From positions 1-46,751 of the forward strand of contig JAOTSW010000003.1 in assembly GCA_029864735.1 (NCBI GenBank): DNA of 46,751 nucleotides. Direction: 5' to 3'. The DNA is from Chromatiales bacterium (lineage in GTDB: Bacteria; Pseudomonadota; Gammaproteobacteria; Steroidobacterales; BM003). Below the pieces are notes generated by a model. It saw only the letters and a program-made list of their open reading frames with translations, ran no database searches and had not been told where the DNA came from. Below are positions 1-9,688 of this stretch, piece by piece. A program made the position numbers and the translations under genes. Every line of letters starts with the position of its first letter. Position 1 is the stretch's first letter.

Positions 1-2057
1 TCGCCTGAAAGCTCAGCCCGGCACCGCGCCGCGTAGTAGCGCAGAAAATCCACCGCTTCACGCCATTCCGATACCGTATCCGGCAGGGACTTGCCCGCCT
101 CACGAATGCACAGCGCCATCAGTTCCGGCATGTGCTCCTGGAACAGGTCTGCAGTCTTTTCCAGAATTTCGGCACGACGAGCCGCCGGTGTCTTGTTCCA
201 GCCCGGCTGGGCAGCGCAGGCTGCGGTAATCGCCTGGTCAACGAGCTCGGGCGTGGCATCCACCACCGAGCCTACCTGGCGTCGACGATCCGACGGATCA
301 TAAATCGCATGAGCCGTGGCTTTGGGCGTGGCGCCATTCACCACCGGTCCGACCTCCCTCTGGGTGGCCAGGGCATTCTGGATGGCCACTGACAGCCTCT
401 GTAACTCTAACGGGTCCGCAAGGTTCAGGCCCGCTGAATTAGCTCTCTGGGGAGCAAACATTTCAGCAGGCAGTCGAATCTGAGGATGGGGTATCTGGTC
501 AAAGGCCTCTACCTGGGCCACCGGGTCCGCCACCAAATCGGCGATGGGAGCGTTTTCGTCAACAATCCGATGCACAAAGGAGGTATTCGCACCGTTCTCC
601 AGTAAGCGCCGCACCAGGTAGGGCAGCAAGTCTTCATGCTTGCCAACCGGCGCGTACACCCTGCACGGAATGTTCAAACGCTCCGCAGGCACTACCTCGT
701 CATAGAGCTCTTCGCCCATGCCATGCAGGCGCTGGAATTCGAACACACGCTCCCCTGCCATGCTCAGTATGCTGGCCACGGTGTGCGCGTTATGAGTAGC
801 GAACTGGGGATAAATCTTGTCCCCCTCCTCCAGCAATACCCGGGCGCAGGCCAGGTAGGCCACATCGGTATTGGGCTTGCGGGTAAACACCGGATAGGAC
901 GCCAGGCCCTGCTCCTGTGAACGCTTGATCTCGGTATCCCAGTAAGCGCCCTTGACCAGGCGCACGCAAATGGTTCGACCGACTTCAGAGCTCAGGCGGC
1001 ACAACCAGCGCACCACTTCCAGGGAGCGTTTCTGGTAGGCCTGCACGGCAAGTCCGAAGCCGTTCCAGTCGGCCAGTTCCGGATCACGGTAAACCCGCTC
1101 GATCACTTCCAGGGACAACTGAAGACGATCTGCTTCCTCGGCATCCACGGTCAGGGCAATGCCGGCATCCCGGGCCTGTAGCGCCAAGTCCTTCAGACGC
1201 GGCGACAACTCTTCCAGCACCCGTCCGCGCTGGGCAAGCTCGTAGCGCGGAAACAGGGCCGAGAGCTTCACCGAAATACTGGGCAGGGCCTCAATAGAGG
1301 CGGACTTGTCAATCATTCCCCCAAGGGTGGTGATGGCGTCCGAGTATGCCTGCAGATAACGCCGGGCGTCCGCCGAGGTCAGGGCAGCCTCCCCGAGCAT
1401 GTCAAAAGAGTAACGAAATATCCGGTTGTCCTCTTTCTGGGAGCGCTTCATGGCCTCGGTGATATTGCGGCCCATGACAAACTGGTGCCCCATGATCTTC
1501 ATCGCCTGTCGCAATGATGCCCGCACCACCGGCTCGCCCATGCGAGACATGAGCCGGGAGAGGAAATTTGCCGGGTTTTCCATGGCCACTTCTTCGGGCC
1601 GGACGAGTTTCCCGGTAAGCATCAGCCCCCAGGTCGAGGCGTTCACGAACATGGAGTCGCTGGTACCCACGTGCTCCTGCCAGTTGCCGGTAGAGAGCTT
1701 GTCGGCAATCAGCTTGTCCGCTGTCTCGGCATCCGGTACCCGCAACAGGGCCTCGGCCAGGCACATTAGCACCACGCCTTCCTGGGAGGACAGGTCATAC
1801 TTCTTCAGGAAAGCATCCAAACCGCCCTTGCGCTTGCGATTGTTGCGCACCGCAGATACCAGGGCGGCCGCTGTCTCCTGGACCTGCTGCGACTGAGCTT
1901 CGGGCAGGCGTGCGATTTCCAGCAGCCTTCTCATGCACAGTGTTTCATCCTCCAGGTATTTTTCCTGGATCGGAAGCTGGCTGTCAGCTTGTAAGGGCGT
2001 GGATGAGGAAAAAATAATTTCTCCGGCGTCCACCGAAGCGATTTGCGTAGGATGCAC
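1..2057 (-). CDS. putA: Bifunctional proline dehydrogenase / P5C dehydrogenase PutA (3' end beyond window)
   Basis: PutA oxidises proline to glutamate in two steps, through an FAD-dependent proline dehydrogenase and an NAD-dependent P5C dehydrogenase. The ORF track misses it because it is cut at base 1; I translated the minus strand by hand. The proline dehydrogenase barrel is clear, with VRLVKGAYWD near residue 366, FATHNAHTVA, and APVGKHEDLLPYLVRRLLENG. The aldehyde dehydrogenase part begins near residue 570 (VVNGATPKATAHAIYDPSDR) and runs off the edge. The start is uncertain. GTG at 2057 has GGAG nine bases upstream; GTG at 2033 or an ATT just after GGAGAA are alternatives. ATG at 1934 would remove the conserved YLEDE segment. 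The short N-terminus leaves no room for the ribbon-helix-helix repressor domain of enteric PutA, so self-repression is unlikely. Identity is certain; the start is not. Confidence 0.93.
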   Translation of the reverse strand, partial: MHPTQIASVDAGEIIFSSSTPLQADSQLPIQEKYLEDETLCMRRLLEIARLPEAQSQQVQETAAALVSAVRNNRKRKGGLDAFLKKYDLSSQEGVVLMCLAEALLRVPDAETADKLIADKLSTGNWQEHVGTSDSMFVNASTWGLMLTGKLVRPEEVAMENPANFLSRLMSRMGEPVVRASLRQAMKIMGHQFVMGRNITEAMKRSQKEDNRIFRYSFDMLGEAALTSADARRYLQAYSDAITTLGGMIDKSASIEALPSISVKLSALFPRYELAQRGRVLEELSPRLKDLALQARDAGIALTVDAEEADRLQLSLEVIERVYRDPELADWNGFGLAVQAYQKRSLEVVRWLCRLSSEVGRTICVRLVKGAYWDTEIKRSQEQGLASYPVFTRKPNTDVAYLACARVLLEEGDKIYPQFATHNAHTVASILSMAGERVFEFQRLHGMGEELYDEVVPAERLNIPCRVYAPVGKHEDLLPYLVRRLLENGANTSFVHRIVDENAPIADLVADPVAQVEAFDQIPHPQIRLPAEMFAPQRANSAGLNLADPLELQRLSVAIQNALATQREVGPVVNGATPKATAHAIYDPSDRRRQVGSVVDATPELVDQAITAACAAQPGWNKTPAARRAEILEKTADLFQEHMPELMALCIREAGKSLPDTVSEWREAVDFLRYYAARCRAELSG

Positions 2058-2183
2058 TGGGCAGATCTCCAGAACCGTTTGAATTCGCTGGCCGGCGGAA
2101 AAGCATCGGATACAGCGTAAAATTATTGGGAGGACGCAAATCTTGATAGCAAATCAGCCCAAATACAAGCCGAAACATGCTCC

Positions 2184-2609
2184 TCAGGAACTATTCTTGC
2201 AGCGCTCTAGCCAGCGCCGGTAATCACCCAGAATCCTGGCGTGATCAAAGGCCAACGGGGGCAACGCATCCAGGCTGTAAATGCCAACCGCCCTTGCATC
2301 GTCGGCGGCCACGGGCTGTCCCGCCGCCGCACCGGTAAACACCACGCTCACCGTATGTCCCCGGGAATCCCGTTGCGGATCAGAATAAACCCCAAGCATG
2401 GGGCCCAGCACGATATCCAGGCCGGTTTCCTCCCGCGCCTCTCGCACCGCCGCCTGCTCCACGGTTTCTCCCAGGTCCACAAATCCACCCGGTAACGCCC
2501 ATCCCAGTGGCTCGTAACGGCGCTCAATCAGGACAATGGGGGCCCCGGGACGATCCCGCATGGCAATAATTGCATCCACGGTCAATGCCGGGGTCTGTGG
2601 GCGGGACAT
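2184..2609 (-). CDS. NUDIX hydrolase
   Basis: A single-domain NUDIX pyrophosphohydrolase of 141 residues. The Nudix box is complete in the expected spacing, GFVDLGETVEQAAVREAREETGL split as G-x5-E-x7-REAREETGL, which supplies the Mg-binding glutamates. The context PLGWALPGG before the box and the LGVYSDP segment after it recall ADP-ribose or sugar-nucleotide pyrophosphatases more than MutT, but substrate cannot be assigned from sequence. It lies two bases downstream of hslR on the same strand, so the two are probably cotranscribed. The downstream putA begins about 125 bases further on and probably has its own promoter. Confidence 0.9.
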   Translation of the reverse strand: MSRPQTPALTVDAIIAMRDRPGAPIVLIERRYEPLGWALPGGFVDLGETVEQAAVREAREETGLDIVLGPMLGVYSDPQRDSRGHTVSVVFTGAAAGQPVAADDARAVGIYSLDALPPLAFDHARILGDYRRWLERCKNSS

Positions 2610-2611
2610 GG

Positions 2612-2989
2612 CTATCGGCCTCTCAACTGGTTGAGTTGGCGACGGGATCGTTTGTCCGGTCGAACTTCGGGCTTGGGCTCAGACAAACGGTCCAGTTGCC
2701 TTTGCTCCCTGCTCGCCTCTCTCCGGGCGATGCTCTGCTCGGTTTCCTCATAAAAAGTGGCCGCCTCGGTGGCAGGCCCACGCCTTCGGGGCATACCCAG
2801 CACCCGGATTTCCCTGGTATCGGGCTGACTTCCCACCCTTAGCAGGTCACCTTCCTGCAGCGTCCGCGCCGGTTTGACCCGTTGTTCGTTCACATGAACC
2901 AGCCCCCCACCCACGGCTTTCGCGGCCAGGGACCGGGTTTTATAGAATCGGGTGGCCCACAGCCACTTGTCTACGCGTAAACCTTCCAT
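2612..2989 (-). CDS. hslR: Heat-shock protein Hsp15, S4-domain RNA-binding protein
   Basis: Hsp15 binds stalled 50S subunits that carry peptidyl-tRNA and helps recycle them after heat shock. The 125-residue product has the typical N-terminal S4 RNA-binding fold (LRVDKWLWATRFYKTRSLAAKAV, then HVNEQRVKPARTLQEGDLL) and a basic, arginine-rich C-terminal tail with a predicted helical segment, as in the family. Start ATG at 2989 directly precedes the conserved RVDKWLW. The gene is divergent from kbl across about 137 bases and is followed two bases later by the NUDIX gene. No clear sigma-32 promoter was identified by eye. Confidence 0.9.
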   Translation of the reverse strand: MEGLRVDKWLWATRFYKTRSLAAKAVGGGLVHVNEQRVKPARTLQEGDLLRVGSQPDTREIRVLGMPRRRGPATEAATFYEETEQSIARREASREQRQLDRLSEPKPEVRPDKRSRRQLNQLRGR

Positions 2990-3086
2990 CTGCTTGGGTA
3001 TTCCGACCGCAGCTAGCCCAATTCAGTCTACCCCAGCCAGTCACAGGGCGCAGCTATCTCGAAGGCCTACGAAATCGCTTATCTGC

Positions 3087-3095
3087 TGCTATAAT
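3087..3095 (+). promoter_or_regulatory. Extended -10 promoter of kbl-tdh
   Basis: TGCTATAAT is a perfect extended -10 element (TG-N-TATAAT), 31 bases upstream of the kbl ATG. The -35 region at 17 bases spacing (CTACGA) is poor, which is typical for extended -10 promoters. No other good promoter is visible in the hslR-kbl intergenic region on this strand. Confidence 0.6.
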
Positions 3096-3126
3096 CAGCC
3101 TCCTTTGCCAACGAAGATAAAGAAAA

Positions 3127-4314
3127 ATGGATGCGGAATTTCTGAACAACCTGAAGCAGGAACTGCAGACCCTGCGCGAGACTGGACTGTTCAAGCCAGA
3201 ACGGGTGATCACCACGGCTCAACAGGCAGTCATTGGCGTGCAAAATGGCCAGCAAGTCATTAATTTCTGCGCCAACAACTACCTGGGCCTGGCAAACCAC
3301 CCCGCCCTGATCCAGGCCGCTCACGAGGCGCTGGACAAATATGGCTACGGCATGGCCTCGGTGCGCTTCATCTGCGGCACCCAGACCGTTCACAAGGAAC
3401 TGGAAGAGCGCATTTCCCAGTTCCTGGGAACCGAAGACACCATCCTGTATCCCTCGGCCTTTGACGCCAACGGCGGTTTGTTCGAAACCATCCTGACCGA
3501 GCAGGATGCCGTGATCAGCGATGCCCTGAACCACGCGAGCATTATCGACGGTATCCGCCTGTCCAAGGCCCAGCGCTTGCGCTACGCCAACAACGACATG
3601 GCAGACCTGGAAAGCAAGCTAGTCGAAGCACGCGGCGCCAGGGCGAAACTGATCGCAACTGATGGCGTATTTTCCATGGACGGCACCATTGCCAGCCTGG
3701 ACCAGATTTGTGACCTTGCCGACAAGCACGGTGCGATGGTGATGGTGGACGATTGTCACGCCACCGGCTTCATGGGCGCCAACGGACGCGGTTCCCACGA
3801 GTACCGTGACGTGGTGGGCCGAATAGACGTATTGACCGGCACCCTGGGCAAGGCCCTGGGCGGCGCCTCAGGCGGCTATGCCAGCGGCAGGAAAGAAATC
3901 GTCGACTGGCTGCGCCAGCGTTCCCGCCCCTACCTGTTCTCGAACACCGTCGCACCGGTGATTGCCGCCACGTCCATCAAGGTACTGGATTTACTCCAGT
4001 CCAGTGACGACCTGCGAACCCGCTTGCACGAAAACAGCCGCTATTTCCGCAAGGGTATGGAAGAGGCAGGCTTTACCCTGGTTCCCGGTGAGCACCCCAT
4101 CATCCCGGTAATGCTGGGTGACGCAAAGCTGGCCAGCGCCATGGCTGAACAACTGCTGGAACACGGCATTTACGTCATTGGATTTTCATTCCCCGTCGTG
4201 CCCCAGGGCAAGGCCAGGATTCGTACCCAGATGTCCGCCGGTCATACCCGCGAGCACCTGGACAAGGCCATCGCTGCGTTCACCCTCGTGGGCAAGAATC
4301 TCGGCGTCATCTAG
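3127..4314 (+). CDS. kbl: Glycine C-acetyltransferase (2-amino-3-ketobutyrate CoA ligase)
   Basis: A PLP-dependent alpha-oxoamine synthase that cleaves 2-amino-3-ketobutyrate with CoA into glycine and acetyl-CoA, the second step of threonine breakdown. The 395-residue length matches the family. Seen motifs are [10 protein letters not shown] near residue 55, the cofactor-stacking VDDCHATGF, and the lysine motif [17 protein letters not shown] near residue 240 that forms the Schiff base. It is followed 23 bases later by tdh on the same strand, which supplies its substrate, so the pair forms a threonine-to-glycine operon. The Shine-Dalgarno signal is weak (AAGATAAAGAAAA). Confidence 0.96.
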   Translation: MDAEFLNNLKQELQTLRETGLFKPERVITTAQQAVIGVQNGQQVINFCANNYLGLANHPALIQAAHEALDKYGYGMASVRFICGTQTVHKELEERISQFLGTEDTILYPSAFDANGGLFETILTEQDAVISDALNHASIIDGIRLSKAQRLRYANNDMADLESKLVEARGARAKLIATDGVFSMDGTIASLDQICDLADKHGAMVMVDDCHATGFMGANGRGSHEYRDVVGRIDVLTGTLGKALGGASGGYASGRKEIVDWLRQRSRPYLFSNTVAPVIAATSIKVLDLLQSSDDLRTRLHENSRYFRKGMEEAGFTLVPGEHPIIPVMLGDAKLASAMAEQLLEHGIYVIGFSFPVVPQGKARIRTQMSAGHTREHLDKAIAAFTLVGKNLGVI

Positions 4315-4337
4315 AACACCCATCAGGAAGAGACATT

Positions 4338-5366
4338 GTGAAAGCACTGGTGAAAAAACATGCCGAGCCCGGAATCTGGATGGACGATGTGAGCAAGCCC
4401 CCCGTGGGCCACAACGACATTCTCATCAAGATCAAAAAAACCGCTATTTGCGGCACCGACATCCACATTTACAACTGGGATGAATGGGCCAGAAAAACCA
4501 TTCCGGTACCCATGACGGTTGGCCACGAATTCGTGGGCGAAGTCGTGGAGATAGGTAGCGAAGTCAGGGGCTTCGAGCCTGGCGACCGGGTATCCGGGGA
4601 GGGACACATCACCTGTGGATTCTGCCGCAACTGCCGTGCTGGAAAGCGGCACCTTTGCCGCAATACCACTGGTGTTGGCGTAAACCGCTCGGGCTGTTTC
4701 GCTGAATACCTGAGCATTCCCGCTTTCAACGCTTTCAAGCTCTCCGATGCGATCAGTGATGACATCGCCTCAATCCTGGACCCGCTGGGCAACGCCACAC
4801 ACACGGCCTTGTCCTTCGACCTGGTGGGTGAGGATGTGCTGATTACCGGAGCAGGCCCGATCGGAATCATGGCCGTGGCTATCGCACGCTTCGTGGGCGC
4901 CCGTCACGTGGTCATCACCGATGTAAATGATTTCCGCCTGGACCTGGCTAAAAAAATGGGCGCCACCGCCACCGTCAACGCCACGCGGGACAATCTGCAA
5001 CAAGTGATGCAGGAACTGGGCATGCAGGAGGGCTTCGACGTGGGTATGGAAATGTCCGGTAACCCGCAGGCTCTTCGGGACCTGCTGGCGGCCATGCATC
5101 ACGGTGGCAAGGTGGCGCTGCTGGGGATTCCTCCCGGCGACACCTCCATCGACTGGAACCAGGTAATTTTCAAGGGCCTGGTGCTAAAAGGCGTCTATGG
5201 TCGTGAAATGTTCGAGACCTGGTACAAGATGTCCAGCATGATTCAAAGCGGGCTGGACGTCTCACCCATCATTACCCATCACTTCGGTATTGATGAATTC
5301 CAGAAGGGCTTCGATATCATGAATTCTGGCCAGTCCGGCAAAGTAATTCTGAACTGGGCTGCCTAG
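4338..5366 (+). CDS. tdh: L-threonine 3-dehydrogenase
   Basis: A zinc- and NAD-dependent medium-chain dehydrogenase that oxidises threonine to 2-amino-3-ketobutyrate. It starts at GTG, preceded by AGGAAGAG at good spacing. The catalytic zinc ligand Cys38 sits in TAICGTDIH at the same position as in the E. coli enzyme. The structural zinc cluster [15 protein letters not shown] and the Rossmann motif [15 protein letters not shown] are present. Length (342) is normal. It is the second gene of the kbl-tdh unit, and its stop codon lies inside a palindromic hairpin facing the convergent sppA. Confidence 0.96.
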   Translation: MKALVKKHAEPGIWMDDVSKPPVGHNDILIKIKKTAICGTDIHIYNWDEWARKTIPVPMTVGHEFVGEVVEIGSEVRGFEPGDRVSGEGHITCGFCRNCRAGKRHLCRNTTGVGVNRSGCFAEYLSIPAFNAFKLSDAISDDIASILDPLGNATHTALSFDLVGEDVLITGAGPIGIMAVAIARFVGARHVVITDVNDFRLDLAKKMGATATVNATRDNLQQVMQELGMQEGFDVGMEMSGNPQALRDLLAAMHHGGKVALLGIPPGDTSIDWNQVIFKGLVLKGVYGREMFETWYKMSSMIQSGLDVSPIITHHFGIDEFQKGFDIMNSGQSGKVILNWAA

Positions 5367-5380
5367 GCAGCCCGTTCGTT
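5356..5380. terminator. Perfect palindrome over tdh stop, likely bidirectional terminator
   Basis: GGGCTGCCTAGGCAGCCC is an 18-base perfect palindrome whose centre is the TAG stop of tdh. On the plus strand it is followed by GTTCGTTT, a weak T-rich tail; on the minus strand it lies directly after the sppA stop. Its position between convergent genes 14 bases apart suggests it ends both transcripts. Confidence 0.55.
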
Positions 5381-7227
5381 TATTGATCTCCGCAGAAGCA
5401 GTGCATATACACGCCGCGGGGGTCATTGAATTGCGACAGTGATTGCAGTTCATGCTTGAGCTTGTCTAGCACACCCTCGACGCTAAACGCCGACCAGGCG
5501 GCTGAGCGTTGTTGCGCCCGCCCCAGAAAGCCTGCATCCCGGAGCATGCTGATCAGCAATTTATCTGTGGGATCCAGTTCCTGCTCGATGTAGCGAACCC
5601 TGTAGTCACCCAACTCGGCCAGAGAGGCGGCGGACTCTACAGCCTCTTGCAGCCCACCCAGTTTATCAACCAGGCCCAGCTCGTGGGCCCTGGCCCCTAT
5701 CCAGACCCTTCCCTCGCCAACGCGGTCGACTTCACTGACCTCCATTTCCCTGGCTTCGGCAACCTTGGTAATGAAGTCCTCATAGCCACTGTCCACGATA
5801 GCCTGGATAATCGCCTTCACATCATCAGACAGGGGACGGTCTATACGGAAATTACCGCTTAGAGGAGCTGTTCCCACGCCGTCAACGTTCAGTCCGAGCC
5901 TTGCCAGCGCACGCGGGACCGACGGGAACATCGCGATGACGCCTATGGATCCGGTAATGGTGTTGGGGCTGGCCCAGATCTCATCCGCCGACATGGATAT
6001 CCAGTAGCCACCCGAGGCAGCAACGCTGCCCATGGAAACCACCAGCGGCTTGCCCGTCTCTTGCAAACGCAGGAGTTCTTCCCTGATAAACTCCGAAGCC
6101 AGGGCGCTTCCGCCACCGCTATCCACGCGTAACACTACGGCCTTGACCTTCTCGTCCTCGGCTGCGCGGCGAATCAATCGCGATGTGGAATCAGATCCGA
6201 TAGTGCCTGGAGGCTGCTCGCCACCAACGATGCTGCCACTGGCGACAATGACCGCGACCTGGTCTTTGCCGTGACCAACCTTCTCTGTGCCATTCAACGC
6301 GTCCAGGTAATCAAGGAAGTGAATTTGTTTGAAGCTTTCGTCTTCATCATTGACGCCGACAATCTCTTTCATGTGATCGGAAAACTCGATGCGGGACATC
6401 AGCCCATCTACGATCTTGCCCTCGAGCGCCACCTTGGCAGTGTCTCCCTTGACCGCGGTAAGTCTCGGAACATAGTCGTTCACGTAACCATCAAGTTCTT
6501 CCATGCTGATACCGCGTGCTTCGACCACACCCTGGCGGTAGGACCCCCAAAGACTGTCCAGCCATTCCTTGCTGGATGCCCGGTCTTCATCTGACATGTC
6601 ATTGCGCATGAAAGGCTCGGCAAAGGACTTGTAGGCGCCTGCACGGAAAACATTCCAGTCGATAGAGAGCTTGTCCAGGGCGTCCTTGTAGAACATCCGG
6701 TAACGCGCATAGCCATCAAGAATCACCATTCCCATGGGATGCAAATAGACGTCGTCCGCATGGGCCGCAAGGTAGTAGCTCTCCTTGCCGTAGGCGCTCG
6801 CCATGGCCACGACCGGCTTACCGCTGGTCTTGAACTCGTCTATAACCTGTCCCAATTCCTGCAACTTGGACAATCCGGCTCCGCCCATACCATCCAGGTC
6901 CAGAACCATCGCTTCAATTCGGGAATCGTCCTTGGCGCGCTTTATCGCCGTCACCAGGTCACGCATCTGGGTCTGCACTGAGGCGCCTCCCGTGGCCTCC
7001 TCCAGCGCCCGGTCCAGCGGATCACCTTCTATCTGCTCCACCAGGGCCCCGGCAGGCGCAAGGACCAGGGCCACCCCATCCGGCACCTGGTATACCTTGG
7101 GTGCCAGGCCGGCCAGCAGGATCAGGAAAAAGGCTGACAGAAGCAGCAGATGCATTATTTTCCTGGCCCCGTCCAGGGTATTCCAGAAAACCATAAAGAC
7201 CTTGGCGAAAATTGATTTTCTACGCAT
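5380..7227 (-). CDS. sppA: Signal peptide peptidase SppA, 67 kDa type
   Basis: An inner-membrane serine/lysine protease that degrades cleaved signal peptides. The protein is the long, duplicated form (about 615 residues) with an N-terminal membrane segment (MHLLLLSAFFLILLAGLAP). The general-base lysine is in the N-terminal half (RAGAYKSFAEPF, about residue 198) and the nucleophilic serine in the C-terminal half (GSVAASGGYW, about residue 399), as in the E. coli enzyme. The ORF track extends to a TTG at 7254; I prefer the ATG at 7227 giving MRRKSIFAKVF, which resembles known N-termini, although neither start has a strong ribosome-binding site. It lies about 60 bases downstream of the lipoprotein gene and may be the last gene of the TRAP run. 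Confidence 0.93.
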   Translation of the reverse strand: MRRKSIFAKVFMVFWNTLDGARKIMHLLLLSAFFLILLAGLAPKVYQVPDGVALVLAPAGALVEQIEGDPLDRALEEATGGASVQTQMRDLVTAIKRAKDDSRIEAMVLDLDGMGGAGLSKLQELGQVIDEFKTSGKPVVAMASAYGKESYYLAAHADDVYLHPMGMVILDGYARYRMFYKDALDKLSIDWNVFRAGAYKSFAEPFMRNDMSDEDRASSKEWLDSLWGSYRQGVVEARGISMEELDGYVNDYVPRLTAVKGDTAKVALEGKIVDGLMSRIEFSDHMKEIVGVNDEDESFKQIHFLDYLDALNGTEKVGHGKDQVAVIVASGSIVGGEQPPGTIGSDSTSRLIRRAAEDEKVKAVVLRVDSGGGSALASEFIREELLRLQETGKPLVVSMGSVAASGGYWISMSADEIWASPNTITGSIGVIAMFPSVPRALARLGLNVDGVGTAPLSGNFRIDRPLSDDVKAIIQAIVDSGYEDFITKVAEAREMEVSEVDRVGEGRVWIGARAHELGLVDKLGGLQEAVESAASLAELGDYRVRYIEQELDPTDKLLISMLRDAGFLGRAQQRSAAWSAFSVEGVLDKLKHELQSLSQFNDPRGVYMHCFCGDQ

Positions 7228-7286
7228 AGTTTCTATCATCCATAAAATCAGCAAGGCCCAATCGTGCAGGCCCGTTTACCTCCAAC

Positions 7287-8387
7287 TTACTCTGCCGTGT
7301 AACTAATACGCCAGATTCTGCCCGCCTGGTCATCGCTGACGAGCATGGAGCCATCCTTCAGAACAAGTAAGTCCACCGGCCTGCCGCTGACGGCGCCGTC
7401 TTTTAGCCAGCCTTCAATAAAAGGTTGATAGCCCACGGGCTGACCGTTTTGCATACGCACCATACTCACCCGGTAGCCACTTTTCTCGCTGCGATTCCAC
7501 GACCCGTGCTCTGCGATAAAGGCCTGCATGCGATATTCCTCGGGGAACATATTGCCGGTATAAAACTTTACGCCCAGCGGGGCGACATGGGCGCCCAGGG
7601 CCTGTGCCGGCGGTGTGTAATTACTGCAATCATGGCCCTCGCCGAAATCCGGATCACTGATGCCGTTACCGTGGCAGTAAGGGAAACCAAAGTGCATGTC
7701 CGGACCGGTTACATGGTTAAGCTCACAGGGCGGCATGTCATCACCCATCCAGTCACGACCGTTATCGGTGAACCACAAGTCTCCGCTTTGGGGGTGCCAG
7801 GTAAAACCCAATGTATTACGCACACCCCGGGCAACAATCTCCCGATCGCTGCCGTCAGGATTCATACGCATTATGACCGCATAGCCTTTTTCATCGCACA
7901 CGTTACATGGCGCGCCAATGGATACATACAGTTTGCCATCCGGACCAAAGGCGATGTATCGCCAGCCATGATGTCTGTCACTGGGGAAATCATTCGCCAC
8001 CATCACCGGCTCGGGAGGCGACGCCAGGGAGTCTTCAATACCGGGATAGCGCATCACCTGGCTTACCGCCGCAACATAGAGATTGCCGTCACGAAATGCC
8101 ACGCCATTAGGCAAATTTAGTCCGCGGGCAATTTCCACTACCGTTCGCGTGTCGCTACCCACACCCGTGACCGCGTAAACCTTGCCCTCATTCTTGCTCG
8201 CAACGAACAAAATCCCCTTGTCGCCCATCACCATAGAACGGGCGTTGGGAATGTTCTCCACGTAGACCTCTGCCAAAAAGCCACTGGGCACAATCAATTC
8301 AGGAACCCGAGCCGCCGTGTCGCCACATGCACTGAAAAACAGCATGAACAGCCCAACAACAAAGAATTTTCCCATAAAGTTTGTCAT
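7287..8387 (-). CDS. PQQ-type sugar (sorbosone/aldose) dehydrogenase-like lipoprotein
   Basis: A 366-residue six-bladed beta-propeller of the soluble glucose/L-sorbosone dehydrogenase superfamily. The N-terminus MTNFMGKFF...MLFFSAC is a lipoprotein signal with Cys21 as the lipidated residue, so the mature protein should be anchored in the periplasm. Family features include LPNGVAFRDGNLYVA, HHGWRYIAFGPDGKLYVSIG, RNTLGFTWHPQSGDLWFTDNG and HVAPLGVKFYTG. There are extra cysteines in GAPCNVCDEKG, PPCELNH, YCHGN and HDCSNY, typical of one branch. PQQ binding and substrate are not provable here. The gene lies about 40 bases downstream of dctM, so cotranscription with the TRAP transporter is likely. 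Confidence 0.82.
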   Translation of the reverse strand: MTNFMGKFFVVGLFMLFFSACGDTAARVPELIVPSGFLAEVYVENIPNARSMVMGDKGILFVASKNEGKVYAVTGVGSDTRTVVEIARGLNLPNGVAFRDGNLYVAAVSQVMRYPGIEDSLASPPEPVMVANDFPSDRHHGWRYIAFGPDGKLYVSIGAPCNVCDEKGYAVIMRMNPDGSDREIVARGVRNTLGFTWHPQSGDLWFTDNGRDWMGDDMPPCELNHVTGPDMHFGFPYCHGNGISDPDFGEGHDCSNYTPPAQALGAHVAPLGVKFYTGNMFPEEYRMQAFIAEHGSWNRSEKSGYRVSMVRMQNGQPVGYQPFIEGWLKDGAVSGRPVDLLVLKDGSMLVSDDQAGRIWRISYTAE

Positions 8388-8428
8388 CTACGATCACCGG
8401 ATTAATCTGCCAAGAATCAGGCCATGCC

Positions 8429-9688
8429 TTAATCTCGCAGGAAATACAGGGTCAACTCTGGCCAGAAAGCGATAATAACCACGGACACCGCCAGAATCAG
8501 CAGGAACGGCAAGGTGGCCATGTAAATACTGGTAATGGATTTCTCGAACCTGAAACTCGCAATAAACAGGTTCAGCCCAACTGGCGGCGTCAGGTATCCA
8601 AGCTGCATGGCAGCCAGGAAAACGATGCCCAGGTGAACCGGGTTCATACCAAAGCCCTGGGCCACCGGAAGAATCAACGGCACCACCAGCACGATGGCAG
8701 AGAAAATATCCAGGATGGCACCCAGCACCAGCAGGAAAATCAGCAGCGCCACCATGAATCCGAAACGGGTATCGACCAGCGCCTCGACCATGGCAAACAA
8801 CTTGTCCGGCACTCCGGAATCAATCATGTAGTTGGTCGAGGCCAGGGAGACCGCGAGAATAATCAGGATCCCGCCTACGAGGACCATGGACTCCTGCATG
8901 ATCCTCGGCAACTGCCTCAGGGAAACCTCCCGCATGATCAATACATCAATGATCAGAACATACAAGGCTGTGACCGCGGCCGCCTCGGATACGGCGAAGA
9001 CACCACCGTAGATGCCACCCAGAACCACCACCGGCAGGGGCAGTTCCCACTTGGCCTCCCACAGGGAATCGCGTACCTCGGTCCAGGAAAACTTGCCTGG
9101 CTCGGCCCGGTTGTGACGGTTCACCCAGAAACTGTAGGCGGCCAGCATCACCACCATGAGAGTGCCCGGCAATATGCCCCCTAGAAACAAGCTGTCGATC
9201 GACACTTCGGCGACCACGCCATAAAGAATCAGGGGCAAGGACGGCGCGAACAGCAGACCGAGGCTACCAGCGGAAGTGACCAGCCCCAGGTTAAACGACT
9301 CCTTGTAGCCCGCCTCTTTAAGGGCCGGATACAGCAGAGCACCCAGCGCAATGATCGTCACGCCAGAGGCACCGGTGAATGCGGTAAACAACGCGCAGGC
9401 CGCCAGGGAGATCATGGCCAGACCGCCGGGAAGCCAGCCAAGCAACGCGTTGGAAATGCGTACCAGGCGCCGCGGGGCACCGCTTTCGCTGATCAGGTAA
9501 CCAGCAAAGGTGAATAACGGAATAGCCAACAGGATCGGGACTTCTGCAAGGCCGAAAATCTCTATACCCATGACCGACAAGTCCACATCGGCATTGGCGA
9601 AGCCCCACATGGCGCTGGCGGCTATCACCGCGAACAACGGCGCTCCCAGCAGCGCCAGCAAGACCAGTAGCAGGCTGACGACAATCAT
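8429..9688 (-). CDS. dctM: TRAP transporter large permease, DctM family
   Basis: The 12-TM-class membrane subunit that carries the Na+-driven transport path of a tripartite ATP-independent periplasmic transporter. The 419-residue product shows many hydrophobic segments and family motifs such as VPILLAIPLFTFAGYLISESG, LFAPSLPLILYGVVAEVSIDSLFLGGILPG and LGYLTPPVGLNLFIASFRF. The ORF track begins 40 codons too early; the start ATG at 9688 overlaps the dctQ stop as ATGA, which fixes it and implies translational coupling. Ligand is unknown, and is set by the dctP product. Confidence 0.93.
   Translation of the reverse strand: MIVVSLLLVLLALLGAPLFAVIAASAMWGFANADVDLSVMGIEIFGLAEVPILLAIPLFTFAGYLISESGAPRRLVRISNALLGWLPGGLAMISLAACALFTAFTGASGVTIIALGALLYPALKEAGYKESFNLGLVTSAGSLGLLFAPSLPLILYGVVAEVSIDSLFLGGILPGTLMVVMLAAYSFWVNRHNRAEPGKFSWTEVRDSLWEAKWELPLPVVVLGGIYGGVFAVSEAAAVTALYVLIIDVLIMREVSLRQLPRIMQESMVLVGGILIILAVSLASTNYMIDSGVPDKLFAMVEALVDTRFGFMVALLIFLLVLGAILDIFSAIVLVVPLILPVAQGFGMNPVHLGIVFLAAMQLGYLTPPVGLNLFIASFRFEKSITSIYMATLPFLLILAVSVVIIAFWPELTLYFLRD

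Noticed and set aside
1984-2178. Minus-strand 64-codon ORF upstream of putA
   Set aside because: It overlaps the likely 5' end of putA in another frame, and its product has no recognisable pattern.
8381-9184. Plus-strand 267-codon ORF rich in His, Gln and Asn
   Set aside because: The odd composition is the complement of hydrophobic dctM codons; it is a shadow, not a low-complexity protein.
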